DNA from: Neostapfia colusana
Taxonomy: Eukaryota > Streptophyta > Magnoliopsida > Poales > Poaceae
NCBI GenBank assembly: GCA_030760725.1
Contig: JASWHV010000005.1
Location: forward strand, 87,798,622-87,862,621
Length of the DNA: 64,000 nt
Direction of reading: 5' to 3'
This document shows, one piece after another, positions 35,201 to 46,785 of the stretch (position 1 is its first letter; the number at the start of each line of letters is the position of its first letter). The position numbers were made by a program, and so were the translations under genes. A model generated the notes under the pieces. It saw nothing but the letters and a program-made list of their open reading frames with translations, ran no database searches and was not told where the DNA came from.

Positions 35201-36120
35201 CCGTCCGTGCTAAAGTTTCCAGGACAGCACCATGATAGCTTAGCCATGACATCCCTAAGATTGTATCAATCTTCTGTCCCTCAAGAATAGTCATAGTGGT
35301 GAGATATATTTCCCCACCTAAGCACAGTGGTGCTTTCGGAATCATCATAGTTGCTGAAATCTTTCCTCCCGGTGAGCAGATCATATAAGAACACTCGGTT
35401 GGAAAGGCTTCCAGTTGATGCTTAACCACATATGATGCACTTATGAAGTTGTGGGTTGCACCGGAATCAAATAATATTATGATTGCTTGGTCATTGAGAG
35501 TGAACGTACCTGCCAGCACGTTCTCTCCCTCTGGGGCGTCCTCATTGTCGAGGTTGCGAACGCCCCCAGTCCGCTGACCAACCTTCTTGACCGGAGGTTG
35601 GCCTCGAGCACCGCCCTGGGACTGGGCTTGCCCGCTGCTCTGCTGCCCCTGGGGACAGTCCTTCGCGAAATGGCCCGCCTGGCCACACGTGAAACAAGTG
35701 TAGCGGGGCGGTCCTTTGCTGTTCGGCAGACGGAAACCCGGGGCGCGTTATGGTGGTGGAAACGCCCGGGGTGTCGTCTGCTGCTGCTGTTGTGGTCGTG
35801 GTGGTGGCATCGGCGGTCGGAACGGGGGTGCCTGGAAAGAACGACCCCCGAACTGTTGAGGTCACACCGGTGGATGCCACTGCTGCCCGGATGGTGTCCG
35901 ATACACCATGCGGTACTTCTGGGGAGCGCCACCCCCACTGCTGGGTGGAGTGCTGCGCTTTCGCTGCTCAGCTGCTAACTCCCGCTGAACGTCCTCTTGC
36001 ATAATCGCGGCATTGACGAGGTCGTTGAAGGTGCCGCGATTCCATTGAACGAGATGCGTCTCCATCTTGGGGTGTAACCGCTGATAGAAGTGCTCCCGCT
36101 TCTTCTCCTTGGTGGAGATG
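32216..36120 (-). pseudogene. Element D gag C-terminus and pol (broken)
   Basis: From 36120 downward: the end of the Gag core, a CCHC knuckle (CFTCGQAGHFAKDC, near 35660-35700), protease (LFDSGATHNF, ILGMSWL), reverse transcriptase (VVFIDDILV), RNase H (DVYCDASGIGLG, TDHKSLKYIF), integrase (zinc region, SMDFIVGLP, SDRG, TERVNQ) and a chromodomain-like end (EATWESEE). Defects are TGA at 35862-35864, TAA at 35748-35750, single-base frameshifts near 33800 and 33025, and TAA at 32699-32701. The natural end is TGA at 32216-32218. Gag is split by element E at 36120/36121, and the frame continues in phase at 51109 and below. Not functional. Confidence 0.93.
36116..36120. repeat. Target-site duplication of element E (agatg)
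   Basis: The left copy is at 36116-36120 and the right copy at 51105-51109. Removing E and one copy rejoins the D gag frame without a shift. Confidence 0.93.
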
Positions 36121-39100
36121 TGTGAGGACCCCGCCGTCCCGATCACTCACGGGGACGGGACACCTCGCCCGGGAATCGCATTGGGTGGTGCCGTGCGATG
36201 CGGCACCCAACAGCACACATAATAAAGCATCATATTACATAAAACAAGCGGAAGCTTACAAAGTGTTGATTCTACAAATACTTCTCAAAATAAACTACAG
36301 CGGAAGACTATTACAACTCACATCTCATACCTATGCTAAGCAACAGAGAAGGTGTCCAGCCCGCGGACCCTTCTCGCTAGCAACACTGTCATAATAGCAG
36401 CAGCAGGGGTTGCCATGAGTTCACTACTCGGGGAGTTCCGAGTCTCATCGGGCACCATACATCTCAGCGTACAGTTATTACCTGCAAAACAACTTATGCA
36501 GTATCTGTGAGCACGAAGCTCAGCAAGACTGACCCGTCACCCTAGCCATGAAACTCTACATGATGAAAATAGAGGGCTGATTATAGAAGTTTGCACAAAT
36601 GATGAACTTGAGCTAAAGGAGAGTCCTTACTTCCAGTTTTAGGCAACTTTTATAGCCCTCGCGCAACTCACATCGAGACTCCACAATCAAACAAGAAACG
36701 CTTTATCTCGATGTCACTTGCCCGAGGTGAAAGTAACTTTAATGAGCTACTCTAGACTCATACAGACCTTGCGCCACTAACGTCGAGACTCCACAATCAA
36801 ACAAGAAACGCTTTGCCTCGATGCTACTAGCCCAAGGTGGAAATTAAATTTAGTGAAGTGTTGATCCTTTCCTCATCTCCAATATGAGGATTACTCACTA
36901 AGCATTATTAACTTTTCCCAATTTATTACTACGTCAAGACGCAGAGAACAAGTATGCTCGGTCCATTCCGCGAGCGACGGTGATTGCAATCAAAAACACC
37001 CAGCTGACACGACACGTACGCCCGCACTCGACGTTGCACACAGCAACCGTCACTGACGTCGTACGTGGCCACCTTTCACACGACACCCAAAAGTCGAACC
37101 GGTCCCACCGTCTGGGATTAAGTCTCTCTATGGCAAACCCTCGTAGAGCCGACTTCTCTATCCTTTCAGCATCGGCATCAGACGGTGAGGTATGCCTTGA
37201 CACCTAGGTTAACATGTTACATCGGTTTCCTGGGTCCCATATAGCCAGTATGCATCCGGTACAGAACTCAAACTTGCCCAACGGGCCGCACACGAGAACG
37301 GGCCTTAATCGACTCAGACATAGACTAGGCTCACAGGACCACGTCCTTGACCTTCCATCCACTGCCCGGTCTCCATTCCCAACTATGAGGATCAATTCCC
37401 AACTCTTCCGATTGATCCCCCTAAATCCCTGTTCACGAGTAGGAATCTGCCCACTCGAGTTTTGCTTCTTTTAATCCACTTTTGTTGAGATCAGCAGTTA
37501 AGAATTAATTGATAACATATCCTACAATAAACTCCAGGGTTTTCTGGGTCATGCATTTGGAGTGTCATACCACCTAGACTTAATGCAATAAATAAAATGC
37601 TAGACGTATAAAGTGAATACAAATAAAACTTGTAAGTTTGATGCAAACCGGGGCTTGCCTTTGTTTTGCAGGTGACTTATATATATATATGCAATTAGTG
37701 AAGACCACTTCACTTGATCTCTTGCCTTCCTCCCTTGATCTCTACTCCAATGACTTCAAGTCCTTCACGTAGATGCTACACGTAATGCATATGCACAATT
37801 GCTTAATTGTAAAGACATTGCTACAAGTCCTAATAACAAGTTTTCAAAAACTGGAACTCAGTTTAAGAATGTAAAATGACACTGGTGCTAGTGGTTTAGG
37901 TTTGGGTCTAAACACATGATTAAGTGCTAAGTGGTTCCCCCCCCTTCTATATTGATCACCTAAAGAAGTTAAACAGCACAGGGGTGATCCAGGGCTCCAA
38001 TGGAGCTGAAAATTTTCCTGTGAGTTCCTTGTCACAAGAAAACCCTCTGGACCAAAAATTAGCACTTTGCATTGAGTGGTTTGTTCAGAATAATTTTCTA
38101 AGCAATTAAGCAAAGAAGAATTAATTCTGAGATCACACCCATTTTCATGCCAAACTTAGTGAACTAAAATTTCAATTATAGTTCATAGGACTTGCATGAA
38201 TTTTCCAAAGATTTTTGGAGCTAAGAATCTCCCAGTAATGAATTTCTAAGTTCTGGAAATTTCCTGAAATGTCTCTGTACTTAATTTGGATACAGCACTT
38301 TAAATTCTGAATTCCCCTGATCAAATCAACTCCAATTGAGCTTAAACTTTTACAGGTGTTCACTAATACCCCAAAGACTATTCTAGCAAAATTTGAGGAT
38401 TTTTTTTGGATTAACCAAACTCCCTCTAAAATTCTTTGGCTGAAAAGCTTTAAAGAATTTTCCAGAATTAAATAAAGGGTTTCATACAAATTGAGTTTCA
38501 TATTTGGATAGTACTCTATCAGAGGAATCCAATAAAATGTGTTTCACATTTTTTTTGGATTCTCCTACCCAAAGTTGTGGCTGTTTAAACTTTGAACTGA
38601 AGTCTGAAATTCCCCAAAATGTTCAAATGCTGTCAGTGGGTCCAGGGGACAGGTGTCATTCGCCGAGGCAAGTCACACGGGGCTACTGGTTATTTCCCGC
38701 GCGGCCAAACCAGATCCCCGCGCCACAGCCGATCAGAAATTTGAAAAACCGTCGCTGACAGGCGGGGCCCGCAGGGTCGTCTCCTACCTCTGGCCCCCGT
38801 GCCGCTGGGCTCGCCGGAGTTCGACGGATTCCGGTCTCCCGGCCATCCCCCGAGCCCTCCCTCGCCGCTAGGGCCTAATTTCACGTGCTGAGCAAGATGG
38901 GACCCTCTTCCCCGGCCGGCGATGGCTCTAACCTAGCTGGCCACGGCGCGGCGGCTCTGGACCCGTTCGGCAACGTCGCCAGGTCATCCTAGCCTGCCCA
39001 GACCTCGGTGGAACGGCGCTACAGCACCAGTGGACCATGGGGATGCTCGACCTAGCCTCAAAACTGCTCGGGACCGGCGGCTAATGGTGTCTCACCGTGC

Positions 39101-40434
39101 ACCGGAAACCTCCTCCGAGTTTGAGGTCGGAAATTCTGGAATTCATGCGGTCTACGTGCGTCTTTCCAACTAGGGTTGTGAAGGACTACTGATCGCCGGC
39201 TAGTGGCCGACCTGTGTGCAAGATTTGACAAGCTACAGAGGATTGGAGAGCGAGAATTTTGGCGGCGATTACCGGATGCTCTGTTGGAGGCCGCCGGGAC
39301 AAAATCTCCAAATTGGCCGCCGATCCTCCACGGTTTGCTCCAGGCTTTGGAGGAGAGCAGAAGCACGATGCCGCGCTCCCGTGGCCGGGCTTGCTCGTAC
39401 GTGACAACCCTTGTGGAAGGCTGCCCGCGTGTGCCCGATCGTCGGCTGGCTGTGGTTCGCTGCGGGTGAGGCGTTTAACGCTCGAAACCCACCACGGATG
39501 GCTAGCTCTAGCGCTCAGAAGGTGCGGAACGATGGCACAGCGTCACTGTGCAGCTCGGGGAGGCGCTGTGGCGCGGTTTAGCCGGCTCCCGATGGCTTTC
39601 CAGGGGAGCGGCGAGCTCGGTTTTGTTTTCGGGAGAACGCACGTGTGAGGAGGAGGAACACCCGTGGTCACCTTGTCTATGCGGGAAGAATCACGTGGAG
39701 AGGCGCCGCCGACTCCTGTGCTGCCAGCGGCCCGGGCGAAGAGCAGGAGGTGGAGCCTTGGGCGATGGAACCGCCGCTCGGTGTCGCCCCGGGGTTACAC
39801 TGCGGTGGAGTGAGGAACAGAGAGAAAACTTAAGTGTTAAGTCTATCCATCCCCATGACAGGTGGGCCCCACTCAATATCCCTGCAAAAAGATCTCCTGG
39901 TTTGACACATATTCAACTCCAATTTATTTGAAAGATGGAAACTGAGCTCATCAGAATAGTTTGGGCAAATTCCATCCAAATTCAAATGTCTATTTGAATT
40001 CCTTGCACATTTAACTCTATTTGGAAAATTTGGCAGCAAACTTTTTCAAAAATTAATGAAACTTTGCCTACCCACTAATTTTGACCTAAGGAATCCAAAT
40101 ATGCAATTTGATTCTTGTGTTAGCTGCTGCAAACATGAGTTTGAGCACAACAGTTTTGAAGTTCTCATTGTGTCCTTCCCTCACTTGTGGTTTGAATTTA
40201 CATTTAGTTCATCTCTGATTTTTAAACCCTTCCATTGCACTTGAGCTCCTCATTTCTGTGGTTTTAATCTACATGAGGTCCATCCATGCAGTAACCCTGA
40301 GTTTGTTTAGAAGAATCTCACCTATGTTATCATATGTGGGAAAAAGTTTCAACTAAGCCCCTTTTTCATACACATGACTCCAACATTTGGGCAACCTCAT
40401 GTTTCTTTGTATTCACATTTTTGGGACCTTTACA
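36121..40434 (-). repeat. Element E 3' LTR
   Basis: It runs from tgtgaggacc to ...gacctttaca. Order on the plus strand: terminal block with 'gggtggtgccgtgcgatgcgg', 'gagcacgaagctcagcaag' near 36510, two tandem hairpins (36670-36823), a 'gcgagcgacggtgattgcaatc' block near 36970, an AT-rich middle, a GC-rich core at about 38640-39850, GTGGGCCCCAC at 39862-39872, then an AT-rich end. Core open frames such as 39203-39469 are shared with the other LTR and match no domain I know. Confidence 0.95.
36670..36823 (-). other. Two tandem copies of the conserved LTR hairpin in E
   Basis: Copy 1 has a 9-bp stem, acatcgaga (36670-36678) with tctcgatgt (36706-36714). Copy 2, 111 bp on, has cgtcgag (36781-36787) with ctcgatg (36817-36823), one pair imperfect. 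Both enclose caatcaaacaagaaacgc. The same pair is in the 5' LTR at 47336-47380 and about 47447-47489. Confidence 0.75.
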
Positions 40435-40469
40435 ATCCTCCCCCCTTAAAAGAATCTCGTCCCGAGATT
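40435..40469 (-). promoter_or_regulatory. Element E polypurine tract and adjacent hairpin
   Basis: In sense, aatctcg/cgagatt (40453-40459 and 40463-40469) precedes ttttaaggggggagg at the 3' LTR boundary. Confidence 0.85.
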
Positions 40470-40505
40470 ACAAAAGAAAGATGAGACGGAAGGTAATTAT
40501 AACAA

Positions 40506-43500
40506 CTACGACAGAAGTTCCAGATAGTTCTTGTGGAGGTAATCTTCACTCTCCCAAGTCGCTTCTTCCGGTGTGTGATTACTCCACAGGACTTTGTAAA
40601 ATTTCGAAGCCCGATTTCGAGTGATCCGGTTCCTTTCGTCGATAATCTTGATGGGCTTCTCGGTGTAGGTGAGGTCCGGTTGCAATATTTCCATGTCTTC
40701 CGAAAGGATGTCCGTCGGCCTCTTCAAACACTTTCTCAAATGCGAGACATGGAAGACGTCGTGGATGCCCGATAAGGATGGCAGTAGCTCCAAACGGTAG
40801 GCTACCGGCCCACACCGTTCTGTGATAACGAACAGACCTACAAAGCGAGGAGCTAGCTTTCCCTTGACCCCGAATCGATGAATTCCCTTCATCGGGGATA
40901 CTCGGAGATAGACGTGATCTCCGACTTCAAAACACAAGGGTCGGCGTCGCTGGTCCGCATAGCTCTTCTGGCGAGATTGAGCGGCTCTGAGGTTCTCTTG
41001 AATCAGCTGGACCCGCTCTTCGGCATATTTTACAAGATCAATGCCGAAAATCACACTCTCGCCCGATTCACACCAATTGAGTGGTGTGCGGCACTTCCTG
41101 CCATAAAGTGCTTCGTATGGTGCCATTTTAATACTGGATTGGTAACCATTGTTGTAAGAGAACTCTGCTAATGGCAAATGGTTATCCCAGTTCTTTCCGT
41201 GATCTATGGTACATGCCCTCAGCATATCTTCCAAAATCTGGTTCACCCTCTCCGTTTGACCGTCCGTCTGGGGGTCGTATGCTGAGCTTCTGATTAATTT
41301 TGTTCCCAGAGATTCATGTAGTTGCTCCCAGAAACGAGCAACAAATATTGAACCTCGGTCCGATATGATGGTCTTGGGGACTCCATGTAAGCACACAATC
41401 CTTGAAAGATACAACTCTGCATATTGCTTAGTTTAAAATCTTGTACTTACTGGGATGAAGTGGGCTGATTTTGTTAAGCGATCAACAATCACCCAAATGG
41501 AGTCATGCTTTCTGGACGTGAGAGGTAGTCCAACAATAAAATCCATGCTGATGTCCTCCCACTTCCATGCTGGAATACTTAATGGTTGTAGCATTCCTGC
41601 TTTCTTGATATGATCAGCTTTGACTCGCCGACATGTATCACACTCGGATACATATTTGGCAATTTCTCGCTTCATCCGAGTCCACCAAAATTTTGTTTTC
41701 AGATCTTGATACATCTTATTGCTCCCTGGATGTATCGAGTACTTGGACATATGAGCTTCATCGAGGATTTTCTTCCTTAGCTTCAGGTTCCGGGGTACCA
41801 CGATACGGTCGTTAAACCATAACACACCTTGTTCATCTTCCCGAAAACATTTCATTTTATCCTCATTGATTCTTGCCCGGATTTTCCGCATTCCTTTATC
41901 CCTCTTCTGGGCTTGTACAATCTCTTCTCTAATGGTAGGCACCAGAGCAAGATTATACAACGCTCCATACGGAATCACCCGCAAGCTTGGTTCTTCATCC
42001 TCATCCGGGACAACTGACAAGTTATTCACGTGAGATTTACGACTGAGTGCATCAGCCACCACGTTAGCTTTGCCCAGATGGTAATGGATCTCGAGCTCAT
42101 AATCTTTGATTAATTCCAACCATCTCCGCTGCCTCATATTGATATCCTTCTGAGTGAATATGTATTTGAGGCTCTTATGGTCGGTGTAGAGGTGCACTAA
42201 ATTCCCGAGTAAGTAGTGCCTCCACATCTTCAACGCAAGCACCACCGCAGCGAGCTCTAGGTCATGAGTGGGGTAGTGCTGCTCGTGGTTGCGGAGTTGA
42301 CGAGACCCATACACGATCACGCGCCTATCTTGCATTAAGACGCAGCCAAGTCCAATGCCTGAGGCATCACAGTACACATCAAATGGCTTTGTTGTATCTG
42401 GTTGGGCTAATACCGGCGCCGTTGTGAGATGTTTCTTCAAAGTTTGAAATGCCTCTTCGCAGGCCTCTGTCCACACATACTTGCTGCTCTTCTTCAATAA
42501 CTCTGTCATTGATTTAGCCACCTTCGAGAAGCTGGGAATAAATCTCCGGTAATAACCCGCTAGTCCTAGAAAACTGCGGATTTGATGAACCGATGTTGGA
42601 GACTCCCACTTCAAGACTTGCTCAATTTTGGTTGGATCCACGGCCACACCCTCCGCTGAAATAATGTGGCCTAAAAATGGTACTTTGCTGATCCAAAATT
42701 CACACTTACTGAATTTGGCATACAGCTTATGTTCTCGTAGGCCTTGAAGCACAATATGTAGATGTTTGGTGTGCTCCTGCTCCGATTTGGAGTATACGAG
42801 AATGTCGTCGATGAAAACCACGACGAAATGATCCAACTCCGGCATGAATACTGAATTCATGAGATACATGAAGTGTGCGGGTGCATTTGTTAGCCTGAAA
42901 GACATGACTAGATACTCATAGAGCCCGTATCTAGTTGAGAAGGCCATCTTCGGGATATCCTCCGCTCTGATCTTTATCTGATGATAACCAGACCGTAAGT
43001 CCATCTTGGAGAATACCTTGGCACCCACTAACTGATCAAATAATATATCGATCCGCGGCAACGGATATTTATTTTTGATCGTCACTGCATTCAGCGGCCG
43101 ATAATCCCCACATAATCGAAGTGACTCATCCTTCTTCTTCACAAAGAGGGCTGAACAGCCCCATGGTGATGAGCTTGGTCGGATGAACCCTTTGTCCATT
43201 AAGTCCTTTAGCTGTTCTTTCACTTCAGCTAATTCCTTCGGAGACATTTTGTACGGCCTCCGAGATATTGGTGTGGTTCCCGGTGCTAACTCAATCTTGA
43301 ATACCACATCCCTCTCAGGCGGCATCCCTGGAAGATCGTCGGGAAACACATCTGGGTACTCACGGACCACTGGAATATCCTCCAGTTTCGTGGTCACACT
43401 GTGGTACACCACTGGATTTTTATAATACACGGCTTCAAGTATGAGCGTTTGGAGACCGTAGATTGGAGAGTCCAAACTAACAACCCGTGGACCAATATCG

Positions 43501-45023
43501 AGAACAGCCCCGTGGTAGTTCATTCACGCCATTCCTAGAATCACGTCGATCTTCTGCCCCTCTAACACAATAAGAGTGGTGGGGTATAAGTTTCCACCTA
43601 AGAACAAGGGTGCTTTGACCACTACTTCAGTAGCAGCTATATTTCTGCCCGGTGAGCGGATAAGATAGTGATCCTTCAGTGTAGAGGTGGAGAGCTCAGC
43701 TTTGCACACAAACAACCTGCTGATGAAATTGTGTGTAGCTCCAGAGTCAAACAGAATTAATACGGGCAGTCCATTGAGGGTGAACATTCCCGCTAGCACG
43801 GGTGCCCCATCTGGCACATCCTCTAGAGCTGTATGATAAATGCACCCGGATTTTGGTGCAGTTCCTTGAATCTGAGCAAGGGGTCGATTTATACCCCGCC
43901 CCGGTGTAGTTTCTCTATAGTGTATCCTTTCTGGACACTTCCTGCTGATGTGACCCAAGTACCCGCACGTGAAGCACGGTTTCTCAGCCGGTTCCTGGTT
44001 GCTCTGTGCATGGATATTAGAGATATTCTGCTGCGGCAAGAACACTTGAGGAGCAGAATAACATGGCTGCATATGCCGTTGTTGCAGCTGTCCGAAATCA
44101 GAGTATTGGGACGATCGACTGGAATATTGCGGGAGTCGTCGAGCCGGCTGCATCAGTTGACAGTTCAAGGTACTGTCTACCACCCTGTATTTCTGCGGAG
44201 CACTACTGCTACTCTCCGGTGGTACATGGTTCTTTCTTTTCTCAGCCTGAACTTCCCGCTGAGCATCTTCAACCATGATGGCAGCACTCATCAATTCGTT
44301 GAAGTTCTTTCGATCAGCTAAAACGAGTCTCTCTTTTAGCTTGGGATTAAGGCTGCGGAAGAACCATTCACACTTTTGTGCTTCGGTGTTCACATGTTGA
44401 GGTGCATACTGTGCCAGCTTGTTGAACACCCGCGAATGCTCGTATGCACCCCTCCCTCCTTGTTTTAAGGCCAGAAACTCCTCGAGTTTCCGCTGAATTA
44501 TTCCGTAGGGAACATGATACGCCAGAAACGCCTTCCGGAATTCTGCCCATGTAAAGTCATGTCCAGCTGGTAAGGAGGCGACTTGATTTGCCCACCATGC
44601 ACTTGCGGACCCATGAAGTTGTTGCGCTGCGTATAAAACCTTCTGCTGTTCGGTGCATTGGAGCAAGCCGAACTTAGACTCAATGGTACGGATCCAGCTA
44701 TCCGCCACCAGAGGATCCTCAGCTTTAATGAAAACCGGTGGTTGAGTTGCCAAGAACTCAACATAGGAATTCAGCTGAGGTTGGCGCAAGTCTTCGTCTT
44801 GACATCCCCCTTGACGGGATGTATTCATCACCAGGGTGCGGAGCAAGTCGGTTTGCTCATTGCTTGCACCCGTCATGGCAGCCAGAATGTCCGCCATTGT
44901 GACCGTGGGTGAAGGTCCTAGTGGCGGCTGCAGTTGCAGAGCTCGCTGCTGCCGCTGTGGAGAGTTATCACCACGACCACCACTGGAACCACCCACCTCA
45001 CTCATGGAACGAGTTCGCACCAT
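40506..45023 (-). pseudogene. Element E gag-pol, one frame with two stop codons
   Basis: I place the start at the ATG at 45023 (MVRTRS), which matches D's MVRTRT, rather than an ATG seven codons upstream. About 1506 codons run to TAG at 40506-40508. TGA at codon 500 (43524-43526) falls in protease just after ILGMA, and TAA at codon 1197 (41433-41435) falls in integrase. Domains in order: Gag, CCHC knuckle (CFTCGYLGHISRKC), protease (LFDSGATHNF), reverse transcriptase (VVFIDDILVYS), RNase H (DVYCDASGIGLG, TDHKSLKYIF), integrase (CDTC, SMDFIVGLP, SDRG, TERVNQILEDML), and a chromodomain-like tail (EATWESED). Otherwise intact and in one frame, it is the best-preserved member of the A/C/D/E group. 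Confidence 0.94.
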
Positions 45024-46770
45024 TCTGCAATTACACGAGTTCATTATCAGCTCAACACTATCACTTGATTTATTCCATAAACAAAGTAGTGCAACACTGA
45101 TAATGAAACCTCAACATGTAAGCAAAATGATTTAAGCGTAAACTGATGTATCTAAAAGCAAGGATTTACAAGCCGACTGATTGGTCCTCAAACAGATCGA
45201 ATTCTGATCAAGTTAAAAGCACTTTCGTAACTCAAGCTGAATATCGAAGTTAAAGTTATCTTTAGTATCTTTCCAACGGGTATCCAAATGCCTCCATATC
45301 ACTTCTGGATCAAAAGTTATGCGTTCGCAGAGTTGACAGACTTTCTGGATAAAATTTTGCCAGCATCTCCTTTGTATGTGGCTGACTTTATCACAGTTGT
45401 ATATACAAATACAACAAGAATCTGAACAACCTTTGAACTACAACAAGGTTGCATATCTCATAACCTTTCCAACGGTGTATCACAGGCTCCCTAGGGATTT
45501 TTCTACAGGAAGTTATGGCTTAAAAACAGAAAGGTCCAGAGAGGTTTTGCTACTGTCCTGGTTCTGAACAGTTTTCCTTCAACTGGACTTTTTACCAACT
45601 TAACTAATGATTTTGCTCTGGAGGTCTACATGAAAGTTGTAGAGCACTTGAAAATCTTTCCAGAACTGTATCATATACCTTAATTTGTTAAAGCTACTCA
45701 GAGTTATGCTCTGTAAAATCCAGCAAAAATTTCCGCCAGAAACAGAGCACTCTGTTTTTGAAATCTTTAACACCTAGACACTCTCTCATTTGAATCTTAG
45801 TTCAAAATAAGAGTTCAGTAACTAATATTCGTTTCAATTTTTTTTCTTTTTCTTTTTTTTCTTTTTTTAGTTGAAAGTTAGCTCATGAATCATTTCTTCA
45901 TAGGGGAGAGGTTATTATGTGTTGTATGGTGTCGATGCACCGTAAGAACAATGTCGGTACTACGTTGCCTCTCCAAAAGAAAATCCTAAACCGGCTTATA
46001 CCGGCATATCTGTTTAATCAGTGGCACTAAGACGGTCTCTCGCACACGTGTACTATGGGGGATACGTACGTGGTTAGTACCTGCAGAAGATCACTCAATA
46101 GTGGTGTACTCAAAGTTTTTCTCATTTCAAGCAGTTCTATAATTGAAAGTAAATACAAATGCCCGTATCATTGTCATACGGCCGTCCTTGAGTTAAGTCA
46201 CGTCGCAAGGTACGTGATCGTGTTTCAACACCACACGATGGGGAACCCGAGTATATCATGAACGGGTCGTCACGGTTGGGAATGTTATCAACCCAACGGA
46301 TACCACCTACTGCCCTGCAGGGCACGCCGATGGCAAGCGCTGCGTATGTCCTCCTGGGCTATTTCCAGACGAACACACTATCGTGTTACTGACCACATGA
46401 TGGGGTCTCCACTTACTTGCCTAATGCACGCTAGGGATCAGCGTTTCATATGAACTTAGGAACATGAAGAGTCCAAGAGCTTCATATTGACGTCTCACAC
46501 CAAGCTGTGAGACCTATCCCTGAACCACTTTCCTCTTCAGGGGAGCTAACCAAAATTGAACTGCTTTCGATGGCGTTCCTTACCATGCTTACCTGAGCAT
46601 AGGTGCATCGTTGCATAATAAAAATTTCAGAATTATAACAAGTATGTTAGTACTGCCACTTTAAGTAACTATACTACTATAGTCCTTATGTGGGCCTAAT
46701 ACCGTTTCCTCACCGTAACCTAGATTTTTGTCGTAATATGATCTTTATTCCGTGCGCTATGACCAATGCG
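45024..46770 (-). other. Element E untranslated leader
   Basis: This is 1.75 kb between gag and PBS with no convincing gene. The part from about 45233 to 46255 is a single diverged counterpart of the unit that is amplified six-fold in D (shared landmarks: 'gaagttaaagtta', 'aacagagcactctgttttt', 'gtactacgtt', 'cctgcagaaga'). A pyrimidine-rich tract lies at 45838-45868. The region next to the PBS (46256-46770) matches D 57931-58443 closely. Confidence 0.8.
46148..46255 (-). other. Highly conserved leader block, E copy
   Basis: About 108 bp ('gcccgtatcattgtcatacg' through 'ggggaacccgagtata') differs from a typical D copy at only about three bases. The adjoining 60 bp on the gag side is far more diverged. 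It is a candidate RNA signal of the leader. Function is unknown. Confidence 0.55.
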
Positions 46771-46782
46771 GCTCTGATACCA
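46771..46782 (-). other. Primer-binding site of element E
   Basis: gctctgatacca is the complement of TGGTATCAGAGC and sits three bases inside the 5' LTR, as in B and D. Confidence 0.95.
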
Positions 46783-46785
46783 CGC

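Noticed and set aside
39203..39648. Overlapping open frames in the GC-rich core of E's LTR, repeated at 49872-50317, looking like conserved proteins
   Set aside because: The two loci are the two LTRs of one element, so the similarity is a copy, not selection on protein. Several frames are open at once, as expected in GC-rich DNA, and no domain is recognisable.
45838..45868. T-rich tract as a possible retroposon poly-A tail
   Set aside because: There is no target duplication or LINE/SINE-like body beside it, and it sits within a leader that is otherwise collinear with D.
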